Shown here one piece after another: positions 6,184 to 7,265 of a stretch of DNA of 7,265 nt. The first letter of the stretch is position 1. Every line of letters starts with the position of its first letter. Source of the DNA: Actinomycetes bacterium (GTDB taxonomy: Bacteria > Actinomycetota > Acidimicrobiia > Acidimicrobiales > Acidimicrobiaceae). Both the position numbers and the translations under genes were made by a program. The stretch is from contig JAKAOC010000109.1 of NCBI GenBank assembly GCA_021823385.1, positions 1-7,265 on the forward strand, in the 5' to 3' direction. Below the pieces are notes generated by a model, which was not told the origin of the DNA, did no database searches, and worked only from the letters and a program-made list of their open reading frames with translations.

Positions 6184-7265
6184 TCACTCGAAGCTTGGCT
6201 CCACGGGCACCTCGATCAGGACCCTCGCGCCTTCCCGGCTTTCAAAGCGGATGCTCCCGCCTAGCTGGGTGGTAACAAGGCTGCGCACGATTGCGAGGCC
6301 CAGCGAAGAGGACCCCTCTGGATCGAAGCCCTGAGAAAAGCCTACGCCGGTATCGGCCACCTCGATGTCGAGCCGCTCCTCACCTCGGTCGAAGGAGATT
6401 GTGATATTGCCCGAGCGGGACTCCTGCCCTTCGTCCCTGGCACCAAAGGCGTGTTCGATCGAGTTCTGGACCAGCTCGGCCAGCGCCAGAGCGAGCGGGG
6501 TGGCCAGGGCCGCATCGAGTTCGCCGGCCGCGCCCACCACCTTGATGTCAAGGTCTATCCCGGGGGGTACCGATTCGTGGGCGAGCTGTACGATCGCCGC
6601 CACCACCTCGTGGAAGTCCACCTGGTCGCCCACATCGCGGGAGAGGATCTCATGAACCAGCGCCATGGAGCGGATGCGCCTCTCCGCCTCCATAAGCGCC
6701 CCTTTTCCTGCCTCGGAGCCCATCCGCCGGGCCTGGAGCCTCAGCAGCGAGGAGATGGTCTGCAGGTTGTTCTTGACCCGGTGATGCACCTCTCGGATGG
6801 TGGCGTCCTTGGAGAGCAGCAGGCGGTCCCGGCGCCGGAGCTCGGTGATGTCACGCATCAGGATCAAGGCGCCGGTGTACTCTCCTTCGGCGAGCAGCGG
6901 AATGGCGTGGAAGATGATGATGGAGTCGGGCCTGGTCTCCACCTCCTCCACCACCGGGAGCCGGGTGACGCGAGCACGGTCGGCGGCGGTCATCTCCAGT
7001 CCCAGCTCGCTGAAAGGGTCCCCGACCCTGGCGGCGAAATGGCCGAGCCGGTGCAACGCGGAGGCGGCGTTGGGGCTCATGAAGATGATGTTGCCCTCCT
7101 GATCGAGCACCAACACTCCGTCCCCGACCCGGGGAGCCTCGGCCGGCTCATCCGCGTAGAAGGGGAATTCCCCCCGAGTGATCATGTTGGCGAAACGCTC
7201 GAAGAGCGAGACGTACTCGCGTTCGAGCTCGCCTCGCACGCGCTTGGAATTGAGCTCGTACTCCC
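6184..7265 (-). CDS. pdtaS: PdtaS-like sensor histidine kinase, N terminus outside the window
   Basis: The frame is open to the window edge, so the 5' end is missing; the GTG at 7239 is internal because in-frame coding (EYELNSKR) continues before it. About 359 residues are visible; numbering here counts from that GTG. A PAS domain covers about 36-137 (GDGVLVLDQEGNIIFMSPNA). The HisKA_2 dimerisation domain follows, with the phosphoacceptor at H152 or H153 in SKDATIREVHHRVKNNLQ. The HATPase domain has its N box at ELVQNSIEHAF (255-265), G1 at DTGVGF (296-301) and G2 at SLGLAIV (312-318). Layout and wording closely match Mycobacterium PdtaS (Rv3220c), a soluble kinase of about 500 residues whose missing N-terminal part would be a GAF domain. 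PdtaS phosphorylates PdtaR, an ANTAR RNA-binding antiterminator; no pdtaR is in the window. It heads the visible operon, 19 bp before the GDPD gene. Signal sensed here is unknown. Confidence 0.88.
   Translation of the reverse strand, partial: EYELNSKRVRGELEREYVSLFERFANMITRGEFPFYADEPAEAPRVGDGVLVLDQEGNIIFMSPNAASALHRLGHFAARVGDPFSELGLEMTAADRARVTRLPVVEEVETRPDSIIIFHAIPLLAEGEYTGALILMRDITELRRRDRLLLSKDATIREVHHRVKNNLQTISSLLRLQARRMGSEAGKGALMEAERRIRSMALVHEILSRDVGDQVDFHEVVAAIVQLAHESVPPGIDLDIKVVGAAGELDAALATPLALALAELVQNSIEHAFGARDEGQESRSGNITISFDRGEERLDIEVADTGVGFSQGFDPEGSSSLGLAIVRSLVTTQLGGSIRFESREGARVLIEVPVEPSFE

Noticed and set aside
1..7265. CRISPR array, tRNA, mobile element, prophage or defence cluster
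   Set aside because: No regularly spaced repeats, tRNA-like folds, transposase, integrase or known defence genes were seen; gene content looks chromosomal.

Overview
The window is high-GC, gene-dense bacterial DNA that most likely comes from an actinomycete-type organism (Actinomycetota). Two genes drive this assignment. One is a partial SCO1664-family gene at the left edge, a family known mainly from Actinobacteria. The other is a PdtaS-type sensor histidine kinase at the right edge whose kinase core closely resembles mycobacterial PdtaS. The exact class cannot be told from this sequence.

Layout: on the + strand lie the 3' end of an SCO1664-family (PI3/4-kinase-like) gene (1-314) and, 11 bp later, a GNAT acetyltransferase (326-1057). 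These converge, with a 27-bp gap, on a five-gene run on the - strand. Read in its own direction from right to left, that run is: a PdtaS-like histidine kinase (enters from beyond the window, ends at 6184), a glycerophosphodiester phosphodiesterase-family protein (6164-5445), etfB (5375-4599), etfA (4515-3547) and a large SEC-C zinc-motif protein (3499-1085). The gaps are 19, 69, 83 and 47 bp, so one operon or two overlapping transcription units are likely. No intergenic stretch exceeds 83 bp, and I see no rRNA, tRNA, CRISPR array, insertion sequence or phage gene.

How the genes may work together: EtfB and EtfA form the heterodimeric FAD electron-transfer flavoprotein that accepts electrons from acyl-CoA and related dehydrogenases. 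The GDPD protein could release glycerol-3-phosphate from phospholipid head groups. The kinase belongs to a family that signals to ANTAR-domain antiterminators. A link between membrane or lipid state and flavin-based electron transfer is possible but is inference from gene order only. The least explained gene is the 804-residue SEC-C protein, which carries the zinc motif in its middle, TPR-like helices before it, and a C-terminal segment resembling the tail of MbcA/ParS/Xre-type antitoxins. The spacers around etfB contain small GC-rich hairpins and a shared 11-mer. I did not find a clear, wholly new multi-gene system; the best leads are the SEC-C protein and the etf spacers.
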